DNA of 24,058 nt from RGIG5579 sp045544655. Its GTDB lineage: Bacteria; Bacillota; Clostridia; Oscillospirales; SIG627. How positions within the stretch are numbered: the stretch's first letter is position 1; each line of letters opens with the position of its first letter. Both the position numbers and the translations under genes were made by a program. The stretch spans positions 1 to 24,058 of the forward strand of contig JAZPZL010000169.1 in assembly GCA_045544655.1 (NCBI GenBank), given 5' to 3'. Below are positions 1 through 8,100 of the stretch, in pieces. The notes below the pieces were generated by a model, which was not told the origin of the DNA, did not search any database, and saw nothing but the letters and a program-made list of their open reading frames with translations.

Positions 1-738
1 GACGGATTTCTGCAGTGCGGCAACCCCTTCATCGAAGAAATGATGAAGCTGGGCTCCTACTGTCTGGAAAGCCGCACCGTATTCCCCTCCTCCACCCTGC
101 CCTGCCATATGTCTATGTTCTTTTCCGTTCCTCCGGAACGCCACGGCATCCTGTCCAATACCTACGTTCCTATGGTTCGCCCCTTGCCCGGTCTGTTTGA
201 GCAGATCCGCGCGATGGGTGGAAAGAGCGATATGTACTTCGGCTGGCAGCCCCTCCGCGATATCGGAGGCCCCAAGACCCTGTACCGCGACTACTTCATC
301 TGCGCCAGAATGGATGACGATACCGACACCCAGCTAACCGATCTTGCCCTGGAACGCCTGAAGGTGGGTGATTCCGACTTTACCTTCCTTTATCAGGTGG
401 AAACCGACCAAAAGGGCGGTCACGACTTTGGCTGGATGACAAAGGAATACCTCCATCAGATTCACGTAGCCATTGAAAACGTAAAGCGCGTTTATGAATT
501 GGCAGGTCACGATCATACCATCATCGTTACGGCAGACCACGGCGGTCACGACCGCATCCACGGTTCTCAAATGGATGAGGATATGACCATTCCTACCTTC
601 TTCATCGGTCCCCGCTTCACCCCCGGCAAAAAGCTGGAGGGCGTAAGCATTATGGATATTGCCCCCACCATCGCCGACGTAATGGGCGTTCCCGTTCCCG
701 AGGAATGGGAAGGAAAGAGCCTGGCAAACCAAGAATAA
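1..738 (+). CDS. Type I phosphodiesterase / nucleotide pyrophosphatase family protein, N-terminus missing
   Basis: The reading frame is open from base 1, so the gene starts outside the window; 245 residues are visible. The pattern is that of alkaline-phosphatase-superfamily phosphodiesterases (PF01663 type), which hydrolyse phosphodiester or pyrophosphate bonds with two metal ions. The first visible residues, DGF, fit the metal-binding Asp near the normal N-terminus, so little is missing. T32 in SSTLPCHMS is the expected nucleophile; D136 and H141 (ETDQKGGHD) and D179, H180 and H183 (TADHGGHD), perhaps with H187, are the expected metal ligands. The part seen has no signal peptide. The substrate cannot be told from the sequence. 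A strong terminator follows directly, so this is the last gene of its unit. Confidence 0.85.
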   Translation, partial: DGFLQCGNPFIEEMMKLGSYCLESRTVFPSSTLPCHMSMFFSVPPERHGILSNTYVPMVRPLPGLFEQIRAMGGKSDMYFGWQPLRDIGGPKTLYRDYFICARMDDDTDTQLTDLALERLKVGDSDFTFLYQVETDQKGGHDFGWMTKEYLHQIHVAIENVKRVYELAGHDHTIIVTADHGGHDRIHGSQMDEDMTIPTFFIGPRFTPGKKLEGVSIMDIAPTIADVMGVPVPEEWEGKSLANQE

Positions 739-753
739 ATGTAAATATTTTGC

Positions 754-780
754 AAAGCCGCGACTCGGTCGCGGCTTTTT
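754..780 (+). terminator. Rho-independent terminator after the phosphodiesterase gene
   Basis: An 11-bp perfect stem (754-764 with 768-778) closes a 3-base TCG loop and runs into a T tract. It sits 15 bases after the stop codon. Confidence 0.9.
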
Positions 781-782
781 CC

Positions 783-811
783 TTGCAAAAATTCATATTT
801 TATGGTATCCT
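783..811 (+). promoter_or_regulatory. Promoter of the DUF1538/PII operon
   Basis: TTGCAA (783-788), a 17-base spacer and TATCCT (806-811) form a sigma-A-like promoter just behind the preceding terminator. The start codon lies 40 bases downstream. Confidence 0.5.
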
Positions 812-851
812 ATATTAAATATGTAGAAAATTTTGGAAAGGAGGGCGCGTT

Positions 852-2390
852 TTGAATCCGAAACTGAAGGAAAAGATCACGGAATCCGTGGCAGCCGTAC
901 TGCCCATTACCCTCATCGTGCTTTGTATCAGTATCTTTTTAACCCCTATGGATCTGGGCAATATCGCTCTCTTTTTCACCGGTGCCTGTCTTTTGGTGGT
1001 GGGAATGTCCCTGTTCCAACTGGGATCGGAAATGGCAATGACTCCTTTGGGAGAGGGTATCGGCGTTCAGCTTTCCAAAACGAAGAAAACGGTGCTTTTG
1101 ATCCTGCTCACCTTCCTGATGGGCCTCATCATCACCCTTTCCGAGCCGGACCTTGCCGTTCTGGCAGAGCAGGTACCCGCCATCCCCAATCTGATCCTGA
1201 TCCTGGTAGTCTCTGTTGGTGTAGGCGTTTTTCTCAGTGTAGCGGTGATCCGTATCCGCAAGCAGATCAGCCTTTCCGTGATCCTGATCGCACTGTACGT
1301 TCTGGCTCTGATCCTTTCTGTTTTCGTTCCGAAAAACTTTTTTGCCGTTGCCTTTGATTCCGGCGGTGTGACCACCGGCCCTATGACCGTCCCCTTCATT
1401 ATGGCAATGGGCGTAGGTCTTGCCTCCGTGCGAAGCGATAAAAACGCCGCCTCCGACTCCTTCGGTCTGGTTGCCCTTTCCAGCATCGGTCCCATTATCG
1501 CGGTACTCTTTTTGGGTCTGTTTTTCCGTCCGGACGATACGGATTTTGCTCTGGATGCCATTCCCGTTCTGAATAATACCCGCCAGGTTGCAAAGGAATT
1601 TTTCTCCCGGATCGACTTCTACGCAGAAGAGGTCGCCGCCTCCCTTTTGCCCCTCGTTGCAGTATTCTTGCTCTTTCAGTTTCTCACCCGCCGTTATCAC
1701 AAGCGTCAGTTCTGGCGTGTCGTCATCGGCTTTTTCTTCACCTTTTTCGGTCTTGCTCTCTTCCTTTGCGGAGTAGGAGTCGGCTTTGCGCCCGTAGGCG
1801 AGCTGTTGGGTGAAACTCTTGCGGCAGGACCGTATAAGTGGCTTTTGATTCCCATCGGCGCGCTCATCGGCTACTTCATCGTCAAAGCAGAGCCTGCCAT
1901 CCAGGTGCTGAACGCCCAGGTAGAAAACGTTACCGACGGTATGGTATCCATCAAGGCAATGAATCGCGCTATGAGCATCGGCGTTGCCTCCTCCGTCGCC
2001 CTCTCCATTTTGAGGACCCTTTTGGGCATCCCCGTTCAGTTCATTCTCATTCCCGGTTACGTGTTGGCACTGACCCTTTCCTTCTTCGTTCCGAAAATGT
2101 TCGTAGGTATTGCCTTCGACTCCGGCGGAGTTGCCTCGGGTCCTATGACCTCTACCTTTCTCATTCCCCTTTCCATTGGCGTTTGCGCCAGCGTTGGCGG
2201 CGATATTATGTCCGACGCCTTCGGCGTAGTCGCCCTGGTAGCACTGACCCCCTTGATCGCCATTCAGATCATGGGCCTGTCCTATCAGCTTCGACTCCGC
2301 GAACGTGAAAAGCTCATCCTGGAGCCCACCGTTCCCACCCTGCCCGCAGATTGCGACGTGATCATTGATCTGGAGGAGGTATCCGCGTGA
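852..2390 (+). CDS. DUF1538 family integral membrane protein, two tandem repeats
   Basis: 512 residues, strongly hydrophobic with many membrane segments. It matches my knowledge of DUF1538 (PF07556), a family of unknown function thought to be transport-related. The protein is an internal duplication: the signature FDSGG(V)xxGPMT occurs at about residues 168-178 (FDSGGVTTGPMT) and 422-432 (FDSGGVASGPMT), each followed by a D(S/A)FG(L/V)VAL stretch. The start is TTG at 852, chosen because AAAGGAGG lies about 7 bases before it. The stop overlaps the GTG of the next gene by 4 bases, implying translational coupling with the tandem PII-like protein. No substrate can be read from the sequence; an ion or small solute is possible, but that is inference from the PII partner. 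Confidence 0.85.
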   Translation: MNPKLKEKITESVAAVLPITLIVLCISIFLTPMDLGNIALFFTGACLLVVGMSLFQLGSEMAMTPLGEGIGVQLSKTKKTVLLILLTFLMGLIITLSEPDLAVLAEQVPAIPNLILILVVSVGVGVFLSVAVIRIRKQISLSVILIALYVLALILSVFVPKNFFAVAFDSGGVTTGPMTVPFIMAMGVGLASVRSDKNAASDSFGLVALSSIGPIIAVLFLGLFFRPDDTDFALDAIPVLNNTRQVAKEFFSRIDFYAEEVAASLLPLVAVFLLFQFLTRRYHKRQFWRVVIGFFFTFFGLALFLCGVGVGFAPVGELLGETLAAGPYKWLLIPIGALIGYFIVKAEPAIQVLNAQVENVTDGMVSIKAMNRAMSIGVASSVALSILRTLLGIPVQFILIPGYVLALTLSFFVPKMFVGIAFDSGGVASGPMTSTFLIPLSIGVCASVGGDIMSDAFGVVALVALTPLIAIQIMGLSYQLRLREREKLILEPTVPTLPADCDVIIDLEEVSA

Positions 2391-3073
2391 ATTCCATCAA
2401 AAAGCACTTTTCCCTGCTCTTTCTCATCGTCCCGCCCAAGCTGAGCCTGAAGGCAGAGAAGATCTTTCGGTCGCTGAATACTCCCGAGCAGTATTTCGTT
2501 TTTGCCAAAGGCACCGCAAATAGCACCATCGTGGATATGCTGGGTCTGGGTGAACCGGATAAGACCGTAACCATCGCCCCCATGCAGAACGACCTTGCCC
2601 ACAAAGCCGTAACCGCTTTGCAAAACGAGCTGTACCTGGGCGCGCCCAATACCGGCATCGCGTTCACCCTCCCCCTGAACGGAGGAAGCCTCGGCATCCT
2701 ACAGCTCTTGTCCCAAGCCGCTCCCCAAGAAGAAAAACAGGAGGAACCCTCTATGAACACCGATCATTCTCTCATTCTCGCCTTCGTCAATCAAGGCTAC
2801 AGCGAGGAGGTAATGTCTGCCGCAAGAACAGCAGGCGCGGGAGGCGGAACCGTCTTCCATACCAGACGTGTGGAAAGCGACGATGCCGCCGCCTTTTGGG
2901 GCATTTCCATTCAGGAAGAGCGAGAAATCGTTCTGATCCTGGCAAAAAAAGAACAGAAAAAAGCCATTATGGAAGCCATCAGCCAAAGCTGCGGCGCTAA
3001 GACCGATGCTCACGGCGTCGTGATCTCCCTCCCGGTAGACGAGGTTGCCGGTCTGAAAAAGGAGATCAACTGA
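2387..3073 (+). CDS. Tandem PII-like signalling protein paired with DUF1538
   Basis: 228 residues forming two PII-like (GlnB-fold) units, about residues 8-105 and 127-225, joined by a charged linker (QAAPQEEKQEEPS). Each unit ends in a segment resembling the C-terminal strand region of GlnB (LGAPNTGIAFTLPL; GAKTDAHGVVISLPV). The first unit is diverged; the second has a glycine-rich AGAGGGTVF segment. No canonical T-loop Tyr site is evident. The start is GTG in the GTGA overlap with the stop of the DUF1538 gene, preceded by GGAGGAGGT inside that gene. PII proteins bind adenine nucleotides and gate transporters or enzymes; the coupling suggests this one gates the DUF1538 protein, which is inference. 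An in-frame ATG at 2753 lies just before the second unit and might give a shorter product, but it is not needed. Confidence 0.75.
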   Translation: MNSIKKHFSLLFLIVPPKLSLKAEKIFRSLNTPEQYFVFAKGTANSTIVDMLGLGEPDKTVTIAPMQNDLAHKAVTALQNELYLGAPNTGIAFTLPLNGGSLGILQLLSQAAPQEEKQEEPSMNTDHSLILAFVNQGYSEEVMSAARTAGAGGGTVFHTRRVESDDAAAFWGISIQEEREIVLILAKKEQKKAIMEAISQSCGAKTDAHGVVISLPVDEVAGLKKEIN

Positions 3074-3109
3074 CCTTTGTCAAAAAAGAACATAAAGCAA
3101 GGAGCCAAG

Positions 3110-3160
3110 CACTGTCTTTTTGTGAGAAACACTGTTTTTTACATAAAGACAGTGTTTTTT
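3110..3160 (+). terminator. Terminator of the DUF1538/PII operon
   Basis: CACTGTCTTT (3110-3119) pairs with AAAGACAGTG (3145-3154), followed by TTTTTT. The 25-base loop holds an extra copy of the ACACTG sequence. It lies between the PII-like gene and the riboswitch promoter. Confidence 0.75.
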
Positions 3161-3171
3161 CCTTTTTTCTA

Positions 3172-3199
3172 TTGCTTTTTTACAAAAAGCGTGTATAAT
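3172..3199 (+). promoter_or_regulatory. Promoter of the riboswitch-symporter transcript
   Basis: A perfect TATAAT (3194-3199) lies 16 bases after TTGCTT (3172-3177). Transcription would start near 3206, just before the first aptamer. Confidence 0.65.
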
Positions 3200-3210
3200 A
3201 ATGTGCGATT

Positions 3211-3389
3211 AGGATTCCGGTTGAGAATCGCGGGAGAAGGCGTTGGCCTACCGAAGGAGTAACACTCTCAGGTTTCCCTATGGGATGAGGACTGCGATTT
3301 GACGGAACTTTGGAGAAGCTCATTGAATTGAGTGCCGAAGGTGCAAGGCATACAGCCGATCTCTCAGGCAAAAGGACAAAGTCGCATCC
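3211..3389 (+). promoter_or_regulatory. Tandem glycine riboswitch
   Basis: Two glycine aptamers lie back to back. Each shows the conserved CCGAAGG element (3251 onwards and 3335 onwards) and a CTCTCAGG core; the second has the classical CTCTCAGGCAAAAGGAC. P1 of aptamer 1 is AATCGC (3226-3231) with GCGATT (3294-3299). P1 of aptamer 2 is ACTTTG (3307-3312) with CAAAGT (3377-3382). TCCG (3216-3219) can pair with CGGA (3303-3306) in the linker, as expected for the leader-linker P0 kink-turn. It sits directly upstream of a glycine/alanine symporter gene, a known target of this riboswitch class. Confidence 0.95.
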
Positions 3390-3413
3390 ATTCATATCTT
3401 TTTTTGCAAGATT

Positions 3414-3444
3414 GGATCGTGCTTTGCCGCGCGATCCTTTTTTT
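3414..3444 (+). terminator. Riboswitch expression-platform terminator
   Basis: GGATCGTG (3414-3421) pairs with CGCGATCC (3430-3437) over an 8-base loop, followed by seven T residues. It stands between the aptamers and the start codon, so it attenuates the symporter gene. The 5' half can instead pair with 3377-3389, which includes the 3' strand of aptamer-2 P1, giving an antiterminator. Confidence 0.85.
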
Positions 3445-3467
3445 ATTTTATTTTTTTGGAGGCAGCT

Positions 3468-4994
3468 ATGCTGGAATTTATTACCAATCTCAACAGCGAA
3501 GTCAACGGCTTCGTATGGGGTATGTTCGGTCTTGCCCTGCTCATCGGTACGGGCATTCTGATGACAGCCCTCACCCGCTTCTTCCAGGTGAGCCATCTTG
3601 CTCACTGGTGGAAAGAAACCATCGGAAGCCTTTTCAAGAAAGAGGTCATTTCCCACACCAAGGAAAAAGGCTCCATCTCCCCCTTTCAGGCACTTTGCAC
3701 CGCTCTTGCCGCCACGGTAGGCACGGGTAATATCGCAGGCGTTGCCGCCGCCATCTGTGTAGGCGGCGCAGGAGCCGTATTTTGGATGTGGATCGCCGCA
3801 TTCTTCGGTATGATGACCAACTTCTCCGAAAACGCGCTGGGTATTTACTTCCGCCGCCGCAATGAAAAGGGCGAATGGTCAGGTGGCGCAATGTACTACC
3901 TGCAGGACGGTCTTGGCAAAAAGAAGGGGCTTCGCATCCCTTCCAAGATCCTTGCCATCGTATTTTCCTTCTTTACGATGCTGGCAGCCTTCGGCATCGG
4001 CTCCATGGGACAGGTAAACAAGATCGTTGCCAACGTTGCCTCCGCCTTTGACGTAAAGGCTCTTTCCTCCATCGAAGTGATGGACGGCATTTCACTTTAC
4101 AACGTTCTTTTGGGCGTTGTGGTCATGATCCTCACCGCTCTCATCACCCTGGGCGGTGTCAAGAGGATCGCAAGCGTAGCGGAAAAGATCGTTCCCTTTA
4201 TGGTCGTTGCCTTCGTGGCAGGCTCCATCGTGATCATCGGCGTAAATTACGACGCCATTCTCCCCGCCTTCAAGGCAATTTTCGTCAACGCTTTCGTTCC
4301 CGAAGCCGTCGTGGGCGGCGGGATCGGTACCGTCATTTCCAAGGTTATGACCCAGGGCTTCAAGCGCGGCGTTTTCTCCAACGAGGCAGGTCTGGGTTCC
4401 TCCGTTATGGTCCACGCCAATTCCAACGTCAAGGAGCCCGTGAAGCAGGGGATGTGGGGCATTTTTGAGGTATTTGCCGATACCATGGTCGTATGTACCA
4501 TGACCGCGCTGGTAGTTCTCACCTCCGGTGCTTATAATACGGAAACCGGTATGATCTTGGAAGGCCATACCGATGCGACCTTGGTAGGCGGTGCCTTCAA
4601 TACCGTCTTCTCCTGGGGCGGCATCGGCGCGAAATTCATCGCTGTCGCTATGTTCCTCTTTGCCTTTACCACGGTGCTCGGCTGGAGCCACTACGGTTCC
4701 AAGGCTTGGGAATACGTATTCGGCGCAAAGAGCGTGGTGGTATTCAAGATCATTCACGTGATCACCATTCTGTTCGGCGCAGTCATGACCTCCTCCCTGG
4801 CTTGGGACATTTCCGATACCTTCAACGGTCTGATGATGTTCCCCAACCTGATCGCGGTAGTCGCCCTCTCTCCCCTGGTGGTCAAGATCACCAAGAACTA
4901 CGTAGACCGCAAGCTAAAGAAAAAAGACGTAGCCCCCATTCTTTCCTACGATCCCGAGATCCAGAAGGAAATGGAGGAAAAGGGAGAAGAGTAA
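3468..4994 (+). CDS. Sodium:alanine/glycine symporter (AGCS family)
   Basis: 508 residues, about ten or more membrane segments. The protein imports glycine or alanine with Na+ across the cytoplasmic membrane. AGCS features include the N-terminal FVWGMFGLALLIGTGI segment, the conserved ATVGTGNIAGVAAAI substrate/sodium region at about residues 83-97, and the FSNEAGLGSSVMVHA stretch in the middle. The C-terminus is a charged cytoplasmic tail. The start is ATG 3468, 5 bases after GGAGG (3458-3462); an in-frame TTG at 3456 precedes that ribosome binding site and is rejected. The gene is monocistronic between the riboswitch terminator and a strong terminator downstream. Glycine preference is suggested by the riboswitch, not by the protein sequence. 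Confidence 0.93.
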   Translation: MLEFITNLNSEVNGFVWGMFGLALLIGTGILMTALTRFFQVSHLAHWWKETIGSLFKKEVISHTKEKGSISPFQALCTALAATVGTGNIAGVAAAICVGGAGAVFWMWIAAFFGMMTNFSENALGIYFRRRNEKGEWSGGAMYYLQDGLGKKKGLRIPSKILAIVFSFFTMLAAFGIGSMGQVNKIVANVASAFDVKALSSIEVMDGISLYNVLLGVVVMILTALITLGGVKRIASVAEKIVPFMVVAFVAGSIVIIGVNYDAILPAFKAIFVNAFVPEAVVGGGIGTVISKVMTQGFKRGVFSNEAGLGSSVMVHANSNVKEPVKQGMWGIFEVFADTMVVCTMTALVVLTSGAYNTETGMILEGHTDATLVGGAFNTVFSWGGIGAKFIAVAMFLFAFTTVLGWSHYGSKAWEYVFGAKSVVVFKIIHVITILFGAVMTSSLAWDISDTFNGLMMFPNLIAVVALSPLVVKITKNYVDRKLKKKDVAPILSYDPEIQKEMEEKGEE

Positions 4995-5059
4995 TTTTTC
5001 ACCACCCTTTGCATACAATAAAAAAGAAGACTCCGGAGTTTTCGGTCTCATACATTCCC

Positions 5060-5100
5060 ACTCAGGCGCGGCAGATTGCCGCGCCTGAGTCAATTTTTTT
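5060..5100 (+). terminator. Terminator of the symporter gene
   Basis: A perfect 14-bp stem (5060-5073 with 5077-5090) with a 3-base loop is followed by CAATTTTTTT. It is one of the strongest hairpins in the window. Confidence 0.9.
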
Positions 5101-5109
5101 GTAAACAAA

Positions 5110-5138
5110 TTGACAGATCCCCTTTTTTTCATTAGAAT
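5110..5138 (+). promoter_or_regulatory. Promoter of the dockerin M14 peptidase gene
   Basis: A consensus TTGACA (5110-5115) is separated by 17 bases from TAGAAT (5133-5138). The predicted leader is short, about 27 bases. Confidence 0.8.
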
Positions 5139-5170
5139 AAGGTAAGAATCATCAAAAAAGGAGAATGCCC

Positions 5171-8100
5171 ATGACCAAGAAAAACTTTTTTTCCTTGCTT
5201 TCCGTTTTGATGCTTTGCCTGATGCTTTCCGCAACCCTGTTTTTCAGCTCAACGGCAGAGAATATCGAGCTTACCGTCTATATTTCCTCCGCGGGAAATG
5301 CCGAAAACAGCGGCCTGACGGAAGCAGAGCCCGTATCTACCCTTGCCGAAGCATTGGCAGTAGCAAACGGTGAGGCGGCATCCGCCTCTGCAAAGGTGCG
5401 CTTCGTTTTGCTAAGCGGCATCACTGTCGCCAACGATCCCTACGGAAAAACACCCTTTCCCTATCAGCTGACCGTTACCGGCAAAACCGGAACGGAGACG
5501 CTGGAGATCACGAAAAGCTACGTCCACCACGTCGGCGATACCACCTATGAAAATCTGCATTTTGTCCACAACGGCGCCAACTATTCCTTTCTCTGCGGAA
5601 ACGGCTACGATCTGGTTCTGGGCAAAGGACTTACCTGCACCCCCAATAAAAACGGACATTACCTGAACGTGGCAGGAGGTGTCTACGGCGATACGAAAAC
5701 AACCTTCGTTTCCGATAGCAAGCTGACCGTCCTCTCAGGTAGCTGGGAAACCCTTTATGCGGGCAGCTACAAGGACAGCCAAACGGGCAACGCCACGATG
5801 TATGCCGAAAACTGCAAGATCTACGCCAACGCAGGCACCTGCTATACCAAGACCCATACCGGCACCTCCACCATCACGCTGAAAAACTGTGAGGTTGCCG
5901 TAGGCGACGAGGGTATGCTGCAAGGCGGACCGCACAATGCGGCTGGCAAGCTGACGGAAAAACTTACCCTGACGGTAGAAGACTGCACCGTTCGCGATTT
6001 CGGCGTAGGCTACAAGTGTCCCATTACCGCGCCCCTCTCCCTCACCGTCCAAAACTGCACCGTCAAGGATGCTTATTCCGTTACCGCAACGGGTGAAAGT
6101 GAGATCCACCTTTCTGCCACCCCAGGCAAAACCCTGGACCTTTCCCCTGCCGAGGAGATCTTTGCCACTACCTTTACCGGAGGCGGAACCTTGATCCTGG
6201 GCAAAAAGAGCCTTCTGACAGTCAATGAGGTCAGCGGAAGCACCGTCCTCTCCCCGGGCTCGGAGCCCGCAATACGCACCTACGTGCGTGCGTCTGCTTC
6301 TACCCCTGACAACGCCTTTCTATACAGCGGCACCCCCGAAATTAAGATCCGCGTTGATGGAGAAGAGAAAATCTGGACCTTCTCCCCTATCGTCACGCTG
6401 AAGGTTCCCGAAGCCGTATCCTTGGCACTGCACACAAAATTTTCCGAAGGAGAGGAAATTCCGGCGGATGCCATCCAAACCGAAGGCGGTGAAACCTACT
6501 ACAGCTTCTACGACCTTACCGTAGGAAACTACCGGTACGTAGTAAAAGGCAACGGGTATTATCAGGTCACCAAAAATCTGTACCTTTCTGCTGAAAAGCT
6601 GAAAAACGACCTTCTGATCGATTGCACCCCTCCTATGCGGGCAGGTACCGGCTTTGAACCCAGTCCCTCCGCAAACCCCAACGTCAAGGATTATACCGAC
6701 GAGATGCGTCAGAATTTCCTGAAAGACGATCCTTTGAGCTGGCCCGAATACAGCTTTATTTTCGACACGCCTTATTTCACCCGCGCCTCCTACGAAACGG
6801 GTCTTCACCAGGCCACCACCCAGGAGGAAATGATGGCGTATCTGGAAAAAACCGTCGCCGCAAGCGAAAACCTGTATCTCTTCTCTCTGGGAAAATCTCC
6901 CGTCAACGGGTTCGATATCCCCATCGTGATCTTCACCTCCTCCGATCTTTCAGGGACAAAAACCTTGGAAGAAGCCGCCGAGATCTGCAGAGCAAACGGA
7001 AAACTGAATTTCCAGTATCAGGCGCAGGTTCACGGCAACGAGCCTGCAGGCGGGGAAGGTGCGCTTGCAATGATCGGTGCCTTGGGCGGTGATTGGGGCA
7101 AACAATATCTGAACGATCTGAACATCTGCATCATTCCCCGTATCAATACCGACGGCTCTTACGCCTACACCCGCAATCAGGTCTCCCAAAAACGCAACCT
7201 GAATCGGGATTATCTCCTGCTGGAAGCAGAGGAGATCCCCATGATTTTGCAAGCGTATAATCTATTCCACCCCGAAATCGTAGTAGACGGTCACGAATTT
7301 ACCGTAGCCACCGCTTCCACCTCCGGCACCTTCAATGATGCAATGCTGGCAGTAGGCGGCAATGAAAGTGCAAACCCCGGCTTTGAGGATACGGGCGTAG
7401 AGATGGTGCTTCAGGCAACGGAAAAACTGGCGGAAAATGGACTGACCTCCCATTTCTACACGAGTATTGACGACAGCACCGATCCCAGCACCGCCCGCGC
7501 CTATTACCAGATGCGCGGCTCCGTTTCCCTGCTTCTGGAGACCAGCGGCATCCATACGGGACAAAACGGCTTCCACCGTCGCGTGGTTACTCATTTTCTG
7601 TGTATGGAAAGCTATCTCAATTACGCCAAGACCCATAGCACCGATCTTCGCACTCTTTCCGCAAACGCCAAAGCAGAGCTTGTCCAAAACGGCTCCACCT
7701 ATTCCGCAGACCGCACTCTGGCGCTGAAAACCTCCACGGTAAACCATACCCAAACCTATCCCAAAACCGTATACGATTACGCCACGGGCCTTGCTACCGG
7801 CACGAAAAACTCCACCGCAAAAAGCACCGACAACGTTACCCGTTTCCGCGCCCTGCCCACGGCGTACGTGATCCCCAAGGATAAAAACGCCGAAGTGATC
7901 CTCAGGATCGCCGATGCCCACTGCATTTCTTATTACGAATTGGAAGCAGACACCGCCGCGTATCTTTACGGCTACAAGGGAACCTACACTGCTTCCACCA
8001 AGGCAGTTGCCGACGTTACTCTTACTGAGGAGAGCCTCGTCTCCTTCCCCACCGGAGCATACGTATTTCCTATGAATCAGGAAAGCGCTTTGATCCTGGC

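Noticed and set aside
3077..3262. Small plus-strand frame between the PII-like gene and the riboswitch
   Set aside because: It runs through a terminator, the promoter and aptamer 1, with poor composition.
5027..5043. Short hairpin around ACTCCGGAGT after the symporter gene
   Set aside because: It is a five-base-arm palindrome with a poor tail, next to the real 14-bp terminator; too weak to list.
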